Source: CAYMCV01 sp964389005
GTDB lineage: Bacteria > Bacillota > Clostridia > Lachnospirales > Lachnospiraceae
Assembly: GCA_964389005.1 (NCBI GenBank)
Contig: CAYMCV010000099.1
Location: forward strand, 1 to 9,457
Reading direction: 5' to 3'
DNA: 9,457 nt
Position 1 is the first letter of the stretch; each line of letters opens with the position of its first letter. This document shows positions 1 through 6,469 of the stretch, piece by piece. The position numbers and the translations under genes were made by a program. A model generated the notes under the pieces. That model was not told where the DNA came from. It saw only the letters and a program-made list of their open reading frames with translations, and ran no database searches.

Positions 1-473
1 GCCGGCTCAGCGATCTCCTCAGCATCTGCGGAGCTCCTGTCGGAATCTTCATCATCTGTAAATACTGAATCGTAAACTTTAGGCTTTTTATCTTGATGCA
101 ATACAGCTGCCGCCTTTGCAGCCATGTACAATTCTCGATCAAATTCCATCAACCGCTGTTCATCCAGTGGTGGAACGCGGTCTCCGTTTGCAATTCTGCG
201 CGCAATTAACATCAATTTGGCCATATCCTTCATACCGTCTCCGGCATCCTGTGCACTCTCCAACTGCTCCTGCAATTGATCTTTCTCTGCCTGCAACAAC
301 TGATTCTTTTCAGTTTGACTCAACTGCTTTCCCTGTTCTGACAACTCCACTGTAACTTCGGTGCTTCCACTCTCCCCCATATGTGTTGCTTTCTTCGTTC
401 CACCATCCTTACCGCCAGAGATACTGACGCAAGTTGTCGAAAGTTGTTCCCCATTTGCCTTATGTATTTGCAT
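1..473 (-). CDS. Hypothetical hydrophilic protein, partial (C-terminus beyond window)
   Basis: An open frame on the minus strand starts with ATG at 473 and stays open to position 1 (157 codons), so the stop lies outside the window. The start is supported by an AAAGGCGG ribosome-binding sequence about six bases upstream. The product begins MQIHKANGEQLSTT and has no signal peptide or membrane segment. Its middle is rich in Gln, Glu and Lys and probably forms a coiled coil (around QLSQTEKNQLLQAEKDQL). This is followed by a more conserved-looking helical segment containing IARRIANGDRVPPLDEQRLM and ELYMAAKAAA, and then an acidic Asp/Ser/Glu-rich tail that is still running at the edge. I have an impression of similar small unannotated proteins in Clostridia, but I cannot name a family or function. 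Plus-strand frames over the same bases have worse start contexts and compositions and are taken as shadows. Confidence 0.72.
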   Translation of the reverse strand, partial: MQIHKANGEQLSTTCVSISGGKDGGTKKATHMGESGSTEVTVELSEQGKQLSQTEKNQLLQAEKDQLQEQLESAQDAGDGMKDMAKLMLIARRIANGDRVPPLDEQRLMEFDRELYMAAKAAAVLHQDKKPKVYDSVFTDDEDSDRSSADAEEIAEP

Positions 474-727
474 TTTGTACCGCCTTTCGTCGTTGTAGAA
501 AATTGTTTAATCGGAAATGTTTTTATAAACAGCATTTTTTATCACTTCTGTTGAATAAATTGTCTTCACATATACCGCAAACTTTTACATGTATTTTTGA
601 TAACATTACTATAGATTTATATCGGTATAATTCGAAATATGTTTACTATGTAATCGTTTCGTTTGCACCATTTGCAGAAATTATTCGCATTGGGGTAAGA
701 AAATGTTATTCGTATTCGTTACAGGGG

Positions 728-872
728 ATTCAATTTGCATCGATTATAGAACATTCACTCCGCATCAATTGCAAAACATTCAATTTGTATTGATTATAGA
801 CATTCATATCGTATCAATTGCAGAACATTCAATTTATACGGTTATTAAACATTCATATCGTATCAATTTAAG
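728..872. repeat. Imperfect tandem repeat, about 50 bp, three copies
   Basis: Three direct copies start at 728, 778 and 827, giving periods of 50 and 49 bp. Each begins ATTCAATTT and contains a GATTATAGA-like block, an ACATTCA block and a TATCAATTGC-like block; the third copy is the most diverged and loses its end. Each unit starts with CAATT and ends near AATTG, so it may fold weakly, but the pairing is poor. An open frame across the array (703-906) is a by-product of the repeat rather than a credible gene. Confidence 0.8.
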
Positions 873-1122
873 AGAAATACTTGAAAATGATTTTTTGATA
901 TGCTAGGATAAATATGCGTATTTTTCATATATTTCTTTCGGCAGATGTCTTTTGTTTTACCTTAATCTATACTCCCCGTTCAAGGACACACTAACATAGG
1001 ATTCCAACAAAAGTGTATTGTCTTATGTACTTCTACTATTTTAATCAATTTTTAATCAATTTATTTGATCTATGAATTTTTATCTTTGTCCTGCAATACT
1101 GTTAAAGTCATTACCTGCTTGA

Positions 1123-1197
1123 TTCTTGTTTTCTCTGTTTTTGTTTCCTTCGTTTTTGTTTCCTTCGTTTTTGTTTTCTTTGTTTTTGTTTCCTTTT
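1123..1197. repeat. 15-bp polypyrimidine tandem repeat, five units
   Basis: Units of 15 bp start at 1123, 1138, 1153, 1168 and 1183. The second and third are identical (TTTTTGTTTCCTTCG) and the others differ by a few bases. The plus strand is almost purely T and C with single G residues; a degenerate pyrimidine tail continues to about 1215. Because 15 is a multiple of three, one frame stays open as a Val/Phe/Ser repeat, but this looks like low-complexity DNA. Confidence 0.8.
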
Positions 1198-1300
1198 TTC
1201 CTTTGTTTCCTTTATCCTTGTATATCTATCCTAGTATTTCAATCTTAACTTCTTGACTTTATCTTGTATTGAATCACTCAGCTTTATCCCTTGTTTTTAA

Positions 1301-1352
1301 CACTCGGTTATGTCACTCGGTTATATCACTCAGTAATATCACTCGGCTTTAT
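1301..1352. repeat. 13-bp tandem repeat, four units
   Basis: Units of 13 bp start at 1301, 1314, 1327 and 1340 with the pattern CACTCGGTTATRT; the last reads CACTCGGCTTTAT. A fifth copy in the same phase lies at 1275-1287 (CACTCAGCTTTAT), separated by one degenerate unit, so the array probably once covered 1275-1352. No coding function is apparent. Confidence 0.75.
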
Positions 1353-1419
1353 TTCTTGGTAAATAATCAATAGATTACGGACTTCCTAACTCATGCAAAT
1401 TGATGTCGCTTGCCACGAT

Positions 1420-1646
1420 GGCCTGATTTTCAACTTTTCATTTTTTAGGCCCCTTTTTCTTCACCAACTCCGCTCCTCACGGGGCCTGATTCTCACCCTT
1501 TCACGTTTTAGGCCCCTTTTTCTTCACCAACTCCGCTCCTCACGGGGCCTGATTCCTAACTTTTCACGTTTTAGGCCCCTTTTCCTTCGTCAACTCCGCT
1601 CCTCACGGGGCCTGATTCTCACCTTTTCACGTTTTAGGCCCCTTTT
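1420..1646 (+). repeat. 63-bp tandem array with terminator-like hairpins
   Basis: Direct units of exactly 63 bp start at 1422, 1485 and 1548, and a fourth, partial unit covers 1611-1646. The units are highly similar, especially over the shared CAACTCCGCTCCTCACGGGG end. At each junction GGGGCCTGA pairs with TTAGGCCCC in the following unit (nine pairs including one G-U), giving hairpins at about 1481-1516, 1544-1579 and 1607-1642, plus a shorter one at 1420-1452. On the plus strand every hairpin is followed by a T-rich run (TTTTTCTT, TTTTCCTT or TTTT), the form of an intrinsic terminator. The array ends 52 bp before the nuclease-like gene, so it may limit or regulate transcription into it. A frame across the array (1393-1761) stays open because the unit is 21 codons long. 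Confidence 0.85.
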
Positions 1647-1686
1647 AGTCCTAGTCAAATGTAGTATCAAAAACAGATCAAATTAT

Positions 1687-1692
1687 AGGAGG
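1687..1692 (+). promoter_or_regulatory. Ribosome binding site of the nuclease-like gene
   Basis: AGGAGG lies five bases before the ATG at 1698. It fixes this start against the overlapping frame that begins at 1393, which has no comparable site. Confidence 0.85.
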
Positions 1693-1697
1693 TTTCC

Positions 1698-2480
1698 ATG
1701 GATACTTTACTTCTTTCTCTTATTGAAGCAGAAAAGAAATACCGGAAAATCATTGAGCTAATCTCAGCTCAACTGCAACAAATGCCTGACGGACAGTTAC
1801 GCATATCGCATAACGGCAACATCGTTAAATATTACTGCCATACCGGCGACAAACGATACTTGAATAAATCCGACTACCCGCTTGTCGTCGCCCTTGCACA
1901 GAAAGATTACTATCATAAAATCTTATCATCCGCGAAAATACAGTACAAACACATCAAACAGCTACTGGATTACTATAACCCAAGCGAATTTGAGTCCGTT
2001 TACGATAATCTCAACGCCTATCGTCAATCACTCGTAACTCCTGTGATTCAACCGATTGACGTTTTTGTGAAAGAATGGGAGTCGGTTGAATACGGAAAAC
2101 GCATATTTGACGGTGATTCACCCGAAATCTATACCGAACGTGGTGAGCGGGTTTTGTCGAAGTCGGAGAAAATTTTGGCTGATAAATTCAGTCTGATGAG
2201 AGTCCCCTATCGCTATGAATTCCCGATTACGCTTTCAACAATAGGTGAAATTCATCCGGATTTCACACTGCTTAATAAGCAGACACGTTGCGAGTTTTTC
2301 TGGGAGCACCTCGGTCGGATGGATGATCCGGAATATGCCGAAAAAGCCACCCAGCGTATTCTTGCATACGAAAAGGATGGCTACATACTCGGTAAAAATT
2401 TGCTTGTTACTTTTGAAACTCAAAGGCAGCCGCTGAACATGCGCTTCGTGGAGAGCCTGATTAGGACTTTCCTATTGTAG
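1698..2480 (+). CDS. Predicted PD-(D/E)XK-like nuclease family protein
   Basis: A 260-residue soluble protein. The ATG at 1698 is preceded by a perfect AGGAGG (1687-1692) five bases upstream. The N-terminal third is helical and Lys/Tyr-rich. The C-terminal half (about 150-260) resembles a restriction-endonuclease fold: a helix containing SKSEKILADK (E157), then strands around YRYEFPI, HPDFTLLN with D188, and EFFWEHLG with E199 and E203-H204. The acidic residues fit a PD...E core, although the usual Lys of the (D/E)XK element appears replaced by Trp-Glu, so catalysis is not assured. Related unannotated proteins seem common in Clostridia; the substrate is unknown. The gene lies directly behind the 63-bp hairpin array and its 3' end overlaps the convergent regulator gene by 20 bp. 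The real-gene call is firm; the nuclease assignment comes from motif reading only. Confidence 0.85.
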   Translation: MDTLLLSLIEAEKKYRKIIELISAQLQQMPDGQLRISHNGNIVKYYCHTGDKRYLNKSDYPLVVALAQKDYYHKILSSAKIQYKHIKQLLDYYNPSEFESVYDNLNAYRQSLVTPVIQPIDVFVKEWESVEYGKRIFDGDSPEIYTERGERVLSKSEKILADKFSLMRVPYRYEFPITLSTIGEIHPDFTLLNKQTRCEFFWEHLGRMDDPEYAEKATQRILAYEKDGYILGKNLLVTFETQRQPLNMRFVESLIRTFLL

Positions 2481-3072
2481 CGCTGTACAATCCATGCCTA
2501 TTACAATAGACCAAAAAAATACCGTGACCGATTCTTTTAAATCTGCAGCGCGCCTCCTGCTCCGGATACATCTTTACAAATGTAGCCGATTCTGTCGTAA
2601 CATACGCAATGAATGAGATATAATGCTCTTTTCGCATATCATGCGCAATGGAAACTTCATATTCGTCATCCACAATTTCAATTGTAAGTGAATGTTGCAC
2701 ATCCGCCTCCTCCGCCTCAAGCTCCGGCAATGCAATTCCACAGCAACTAAATGCGCCCTCTCCGATACTCTGAATCACATTCCCGCAAACAGGGCAAACA
2801 TAAAAATGAACATTTTTCATATTTGCATGTCTGTTTGTATTCGTAATCTGTCTGCCTGTCAAAAGTTCCGCCACCGAAACGCGCAGCGCCTTCGACAAAT
2901 CCTCAATGAGCGAAATGTCCGGCAACCCCCTTCCGGTCTCCCATTTTGAAATCGTCTTGTCGCTCAACATCAGCAAATCTGCGAGTTCTTTTTGTGTCAT
3001 CTGCCTTTGTTCTCTCAATTCTTTAATCATCGTACCTGTAACATAATTCACATTTTTCGCTAATTCATTCAT
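2461..3072 (-). CDS. XRE-family regulator fused to desulfoferrodoxin-like iron domain
   Basis: A 203-residue protein. The frame is open up to an ATG at 3180, but the ATG at 3072 is preferred because AAGGAG sits about nine bases upstream and the product then starts just before the DNA-binding domain. Residues about 15-70 form an XRE-type helix-turn-helix (MTQKELADLLMLSDKTISKW, then GLPDISLIEDLSKAL). Residues 90-200 match desulfoferrodoxin (superoxide reductase): a rubredoxin-like centre with C93, C96, C110 and C111, and a centre II set of H127, H144, H150, C190 and H193 within the AHDM, KEHYISFI and YCNRHGLY motifs. All expected iron ligands are present. The inferred role is a cytoplasmic repressor or activator whose iron site could sense superoxide or redox state; whether it also has enzymatic activity is unknown. 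The gene converges on the nuclease-like gene and is divergent from the operon at 3525. Confidence 0.9.
   Translation of the reverse strand: MNELAKNVNYVTGTMIKELREQRQMTQKELADLLMLSDKTISKWETGRGLPDISLIEDLSKALRVSVAELLTGRQITNTNRHANMKNVHFYVCPVCGNVIQSIGEGAFSCCGIALPELEAEEADVQHSLTIEIVDDEYEVSIAHDMRKEHYISFIAYVTTESATFVKMYPEQEARCRFKRIGHGIFLVYCNRHGLYSATIGKS
2472..2509. other. Inverted repeat between convergent genes
   Basis: CTATTGTA (2472-2479) is complementary to TACAATAG (2502-2509). A competing shorter hairpin pairs ATTGTA (2474-2479) with TACAAT (2486-2491). It spans the stop codon of the nuclease-like gene and lies inside the 3' end of the opposing regulator gene. Neither strand has a T-run after the stem, so it does not look like a standard intrinsic terminator. 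Confidence 0.45.
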
Positions 3073-3245
3073 TGTTTTTGTCTCCTTCGTAGTTATATAA
3101 GTCGTCAATACTTCCTTGAAACTATATCGTACCGCTCCTCTTCTATTGATAAATGCTCTCATCCAACGCTCTATTTTCACATCCTTTTGCTAAAAATCAC
3201 CGTCCACACGAATAAAGTTACCACACCTTGCTCCTTTTCGTAAAC

Positions 3246-3258
3246 CTACGTTTCGTAG
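3246..3258. promoter_or_regulatory. Perfect short palindrome, possible operator
   Basis: CTACG-TTT-CGTAG is a perfect five-base inverted repeat with a three-base spacer. A second TTTCGTA occurs just upstream (about 3236-3242). It lies between the XRE regulator and the divergent operon, where an operator would be expected, but it is about 190 bp from the operon's -35 box. Short palindromes of this size also arise by chance. Confidence 0.3.
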
Positions 3259-3445
3259 AGATTGACCTTTCATCCCCTTGCGTTATGCAATCTTTTACTA
3301 TAATCTCTGTTATTTCATCCGCCTCTCATCATAACAAACTGCCATGTATCATCATTTAATCCATGCAACCCAAACAGGTCACATGGAGCAGCCTCATATA
3401 CTACATATTACATTTGTTAATACAGGACAACACCCCACCTAAAAA

Positions 3446-3474
3446 TTGACACTCCGTACCCTGCAAGTTATACT
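3446..3474 (+). promoter_or_regulatory. Sigma-70/SigA-type promoter of the operon
   Basis: TTGACA (3446-3451) and TATACT (3469-3474) are separated by exactly 17 bp. The -35 is the consensus and the -10 matches it at five of six positions. Transcription would start near 3481, leaving a leader of about 44 nt before the first gene. This is the clearest promoter in the window and presumably drives 3525-8615. Confidence 0.8.
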
Positions 3475-3524
3475 AAAGTGAAGATTTAAGTGTAAAAAGC
3501 AAGAACACACAAGGGAGAATAAAC

Positions 3525-5120
3525 ATGGACGCACAAACACCGAAACAATCCTTTTTTTGCAAATACAGAACCCTACTCATCCTTATCGGGATTTTACTTT
3601 TATCGACCGCCGCATTTCTACTGCAAGCGACACAAAAAGTACGCTATCACGAAGATGAAATCATGACGTTCACACTCGCGAACTCGACCATTGACGGCTG
3701 GCTTCATCCGAACGGCTTTAATCCCGAACCGGCTTCTGTCCCGTTTATGGATGCAATGACTGTTCACAAAGGAAACGGCTTTAACTACGCACAAGTTTGG
3801 CGCAATCAGACCGGCGATGTCCATCCACCCCTTTACTATGCGGTGGTCCACACCATCTGCTCTTTCTTTCCGGACACATTCTCGCCTTTAATCGGCTATG
3901 GTATCAATCTGTTTTTTATGCTGCTTTGCGTCCTCTTGATCTATCGCTGTTCCATGCTGCTTACCAAATCAACACCGACCGCGCTCTTTACGGCCGCATT
4001 TTTCGGTGTCTGTCCTGCTGTTCTTGAAATTGACATGTTCTTAAGAATGTACATAATGGTGATTTTTCTCTGCCTCGCACTCGTAGAGTGGATGTTTTCG
4101 ACGTGGGATTCCCCAAAGATTACCGTTTGGGGCTACATTCGTCTTCCGCTGATTATCATTGCCGGCGCACTCACGCATTATTACTTCATATTCTTTCTCG
4201 GCTTGTTTAGCGTTACATATGTAATATTTCAACTTTTCAAAACCAACTTCATCAAATCCGCCATATACACCGGAATCACCATTGTATCCGGTTTTATCAG
4301 TTATTTAATCTTTCCGTCCATGCTTTTTCACATTTTCAGCGGCTATCGCGGAACAGAGGCATTTGACAACATTGTCGCATCCAACGGCTATTTCTATCGG
4401 TTGCTCTGCTTCGCAAATCTGGTCGACCGAAACATTTTTTCCTTCCTGGGACTCATTTTTCTCGTCGTTTTCATCCTGATGTTCCGCGCGAAGAAACGCG
4501 CCCTGCTGCCGTATATCACGGGCGAGCGCTTTCGCCTTGTCCTGTTTCTCCTGCTCCCCTCGACGGCCTATTTCCTATTTGTCGCAAAAACAGCCGCCTA
4601 CCTCGAGCCCCGCTACATCTCGCTGATTTACCCGTACATTATAATGATTTTTGTCGCAATTCTCTCCTTCCTCATGCAAAAAAGCCTCAAAAGCCGTCAC
4701 ACCAAGCTTATCATTGCATTACTTTTGATACTCCTGTCACTTGGAAGTACATTTGTCGGAACTTGGTCCTACTCCTACAAGGGCACCGGTGAGGAATCGC
4801 TAAAAATTGCCGAACAATACAGCGACTGTGATTGTCTCTATCTTTGTTACTACACAGGCTGCCTTTGGAAAGCCGACTGCAATTATCAAGAATTGCTCAA
4901 TTTCAAAACCACCACATTCATGGAGAACCAAGACCTCTACCGTCTCCCCAATACGGAAATCGGCCAAAAAGACCGCTTTATTCTCTGTATCGGCGCCAAT
5001 CCGGGTCAGAGCTACGATGCTGCGCTCCGTTCCGTCCTCGGCATGTGCGAGAACGTCGACTCCTACACCAAATTATATGAATGGAACTACACGCAGGTTT
5101 ATCTTCTTTATGCCGAATAA
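3525..5120 (+). CDS. GT-C fold membrane glycosyltransferase, PMT/ArnT-like
   Basis: A 531-residue membrane protein with AAGGGAG seven bases before the ATG. The first transmembrane segment (about 17-34) is followed by an extracytoplasmic loop with YHEDEI (41-46), matching the acidic loop motif of GT-C enzymes, and then DVHPPLYY (98-105), the characteristic His-Pro-Pro-Leu-Tyr-Tyr motif of the PMT/ArnT-type group. LRMYIM (173-178) and EPRY (361-364) are further family-like motifs. About ten membrane helices follow up to about 413, and the last 115 residues form a soluble domain, probably outside the cell. The family uses polyprenyl-phosphate sugars as donors and transfers them to proteins, lipids or glycans; the acceptor here is unknown. 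It is the first gene of the operon, and the next start follows after 74 nt. Confidence 0.88.
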   Translation: MDAQTPKQSFFCKYRTLLILIGILLLSTAAFLLQATQKVRYHEDEIMTFTLANSTIDGWLHPNGFNPEPASVPFMDAMTVHKGNGFNYAQVWRNQTGDVHPPLYYAVVHTICSFFPDTFSPLIGYGINLFFMLLCVLLIYRCSMLLTKSTPTALFTAAFFGVCPAVLEIDMFLRMYIMVIFLCLALVEWMFSTWDSPKITVWGYIRLPLIIIAGALTHYYFIFFLGLFSVTYVIFQLFKTNFIKSAIYTGITIVSGFISYLIFPSMLFHIFSGYRGTEAFDNIVASNGYFYRLLCFANLVDRNIFSFLGLIFLVVFILMFRAKKRALLPYITGERFRLVLFLLLPSTAYFLFVAKTAAYLEPRYISLIYPYIIMIFVAILSFLMQKSLKSRHTKLIIALLLILLSLGSTFVGTWSYSYKGTGEESLKIAEQYSDCDCLYLCYYTGCLWKADCNYQELLNFKTTTFMENQDLYRLPNTEIGQKDRFILCIGANPGQSYDAALRSVLGMCENVDSYTKLYEWNYTQVYLLYAE

Positions 5121-5194
5121 CTCTTGTCAGTCGGCCTATTCTGTTGTAAACTTTTAGTTAGAAGCATGCTAAAAATAACATGGAGGGGAATGCT

Positions 5195-6451
5195 ATGTTT
5201 TGTCGTAAATGCGGAAAAGAACTGAAGCCCAATGTCGCTCGATGCGATCAGTGCGGCAGTACCGATTTTGATTTTTCTCAGGCGGTAGCCGAGTGGGCAG
5301 AACCGATTCTTGACGATTCGCATACCGTCATCGCTCAATCCATCTTTTACAAAAGCGGTAACAACATGTTACGCAACGAACCGATTAACAAGTTGCTTGC
5401 ACATGTCATTAAGACATATTTTGACACCCATCACATTTCTCCCAAGCTTGATATTCCAGCGATTTTTCACAAAAGACTTCGCTTGGTGCTTTTTTCATCC
5501 CTGTTGAATATCATTCTTTTATCGTTATTCTTTTTCCACGTATACGAGTATATGTATGTCCTAATTCTTGCCAATATTGTATTTACAACCGTATGGTTTT
5601 TACTGACAGATACCAAATCCTACCTAATCAAACAAATCAAGCAACGCCCGAATGAGAAATTTGCATTCATCATTTCAGATGTCCTCGGTACAGAAGCCTA
5701 CCGGGCCAAAAACAAAACCACCGGTCGAGGGGTACTCTTCTTCTTAATCATTGCGACATCGTTTCTCATCCCTGTGATTGTCTTTTTTCAGCCGCGTTTC
5801 TATTATGGGGAAACCGCACCGAATACATATGAAGTTCGCTATTATTCTATGGGCATCATCAATCCGGATATCATCGAAGTACCCACCACATACCAAGGCG
5901 GTAGCGTTACGGGACTGCGCGGCGACGTTTTTCGCAATATCATGACCGTTCGCCAAGTCATTCTTCCGAACTCAATTACATACATCAACGGCAACGCGTT
6001 CTCAAACGCCAAGAATCTTGAAACAATCAATCTACCCTCGAGCCTGACCTACATTGGCGGCGGCGCTTTCCGTGATTGCAAGTCACTGAAAGCCATCTAT
6101 ATTCCGGATAGTGTAACCGAACTGCGCGGCGAAGCTTTTATCAATTGTACTTCCCTGTCTGACGTACGTTTGTCGAAGAGTCTGACCGAAATTCGCGGCA
6201 ATACTTTTGAAAATTGCACGTCCTTGACGTTTATTGAAATTCCCGCCGGCGTTACGCGCATCGGCGCACGTGCTTTTTACAGCTGCACATCCCTCCGGTC
6301 CGTCACAATTCCGGATTCGATGATTGAACTCGGCTCCTCCTCATTCCGCATGTGTTCCTCGCTCTATGAGATTTCGATTCCCAGCACAACCGCCATCAAC
6401 GAGCGTGCGTTTAATGAGAGCCCGACTTCCATTCGTTTTCGTAAAAATTAA
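5195..6451 (+). CDS. Zinc-ribbon membrane protein with BspA-type leucine-rich repeats
   Basis: A 418-residue protein. An in-frame ATG exists at 5180, but GGAGGGG (5182-5188) sits six bases before the ATG at 5195, and that start puts the zinc ribbon at the very N-terminus, as is usual. C3-x2-C6 and C17-x2-C20 form the zinc ribbon. Transmembrane segments lie at about 96-116, 118-138 and 178-198, which places the ribbon in the cytoplasm and the C-terminus outside. Residues about 252-415 hold about seven leucine-rich repeats of 23 residues of the BspA/LRR_5 type, with the recurrent pattern IPDSVTELRGEAFINCTSL. Such repeats usually mediate binding. The protein may display a binding domain at the surface or link a ligand to a cytoplasmic partner; its actual role is unknown. 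The next gene begins 18 nt downstream. Confidence 0.88.
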   Translation: MFCRKCGKELKPNVARCDQCGSTDFDFSQAVAEWAEPILDDSHTVIAQSIFYKSGNNMLRNEPINKLLAHVIKTYFDTHHISPKLDIPAIFHKRLRLVLFSSLLNIILLSLFFFHVYEYMYVLILANIVFTTVWFLLTDTKSYLIKQIKQRPNEKFAFIISDVLGTEAYRAKNKTTGRGVLFFLIIATSFLIPVIVFFQPRFYYGETAPNTYEVRYYSMGIINPDIIEVPTTYQGGSVTGLRGDVFRNIMTVRQVILPNSITYINGNAFSNAKNLETINLPSSLTYIGGGAFRDCKSLKAIYIPDSVTELRGEAFINCTSLSDVRLSKSLTEIRGNTFENCTSLTFIEIPAGVTRIGARAFYSCTSLRSVTIPDSMIELGSSSFRMCSSLYEISIPSTTAINERAFNESPTSIRFRKN

Positions 6452-6469
6452 TCTTGCACGGAGAATTCT

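Larger units (their letters stand above)
474..1697. other. Long intergenic region rich in tandem repeats
   Basis: About 1.2 kb without a gene I can support. It is AT-rich, and the open frames inside it either consist of translated repeats or lack a ribosome-binding site. It contains four separate tandem arrays, listed individually: about 50-bp units at 728-872, 15-bp units at 1123-1197, 13-bp units at 1301-1352 and 63-bp units at 1422-1646. The stretch 474-727 presumably carries the promoter of the leftward gene, but no clear -35/-10 pair stands out. The stretch 873-1122 shows only a short duplication of TTAATCAATTT near 1041-1063. Confidence 0.75.
3073..3524. other. Intergenic region between divergent regulator and operon
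   Basis: 452 bp without a supported gene. On the left it holds the leader of the regulator, where TATATA on the minus strand just upstream of the ribosome-binding site is a possible -10. It also holds the palindrome at 3246-3258 and, at the right, the promoter and leader of the operon. The rest (about 3260-3440) shows no recognised structure. Confidence 0.6.

Noticed and set aside
434..906. Plus-strand frames at 434-793 and 703-906
   Set aside because: They overlap the better-supported minus-strand gene or consist of translated 50-bp repeats, and they lack ribosome-binding sites.
1422..1646. CRISPR-like array
   Set aside because: The units are direct repeats over their whole 63 bp with no unique spacers, and no cas genes are visible.
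1393..1761. Open frame of 122 codons across the 63-bp array
   Set aside because: The frame stays open because the repeat unit is 21 codons with no stop; there is no ribosome-binding site, it overlaps the well-supported gene at 1698, and its composition is not protein-like.
2472..2520. Terminator for the nuclease-like gene
   Set aside because: The stem is followed by an A-run, not a T-run, on the plus strand, and on the minus strand the T-run precedes the stem.
3073..3180. N-terminal extension of the XRE regulator from the ATG at 3180
   Set aside because: The extra 36 residues lie before the DNA-binding domain, and the ribosome-binding site is placed for the ATG at 3072.
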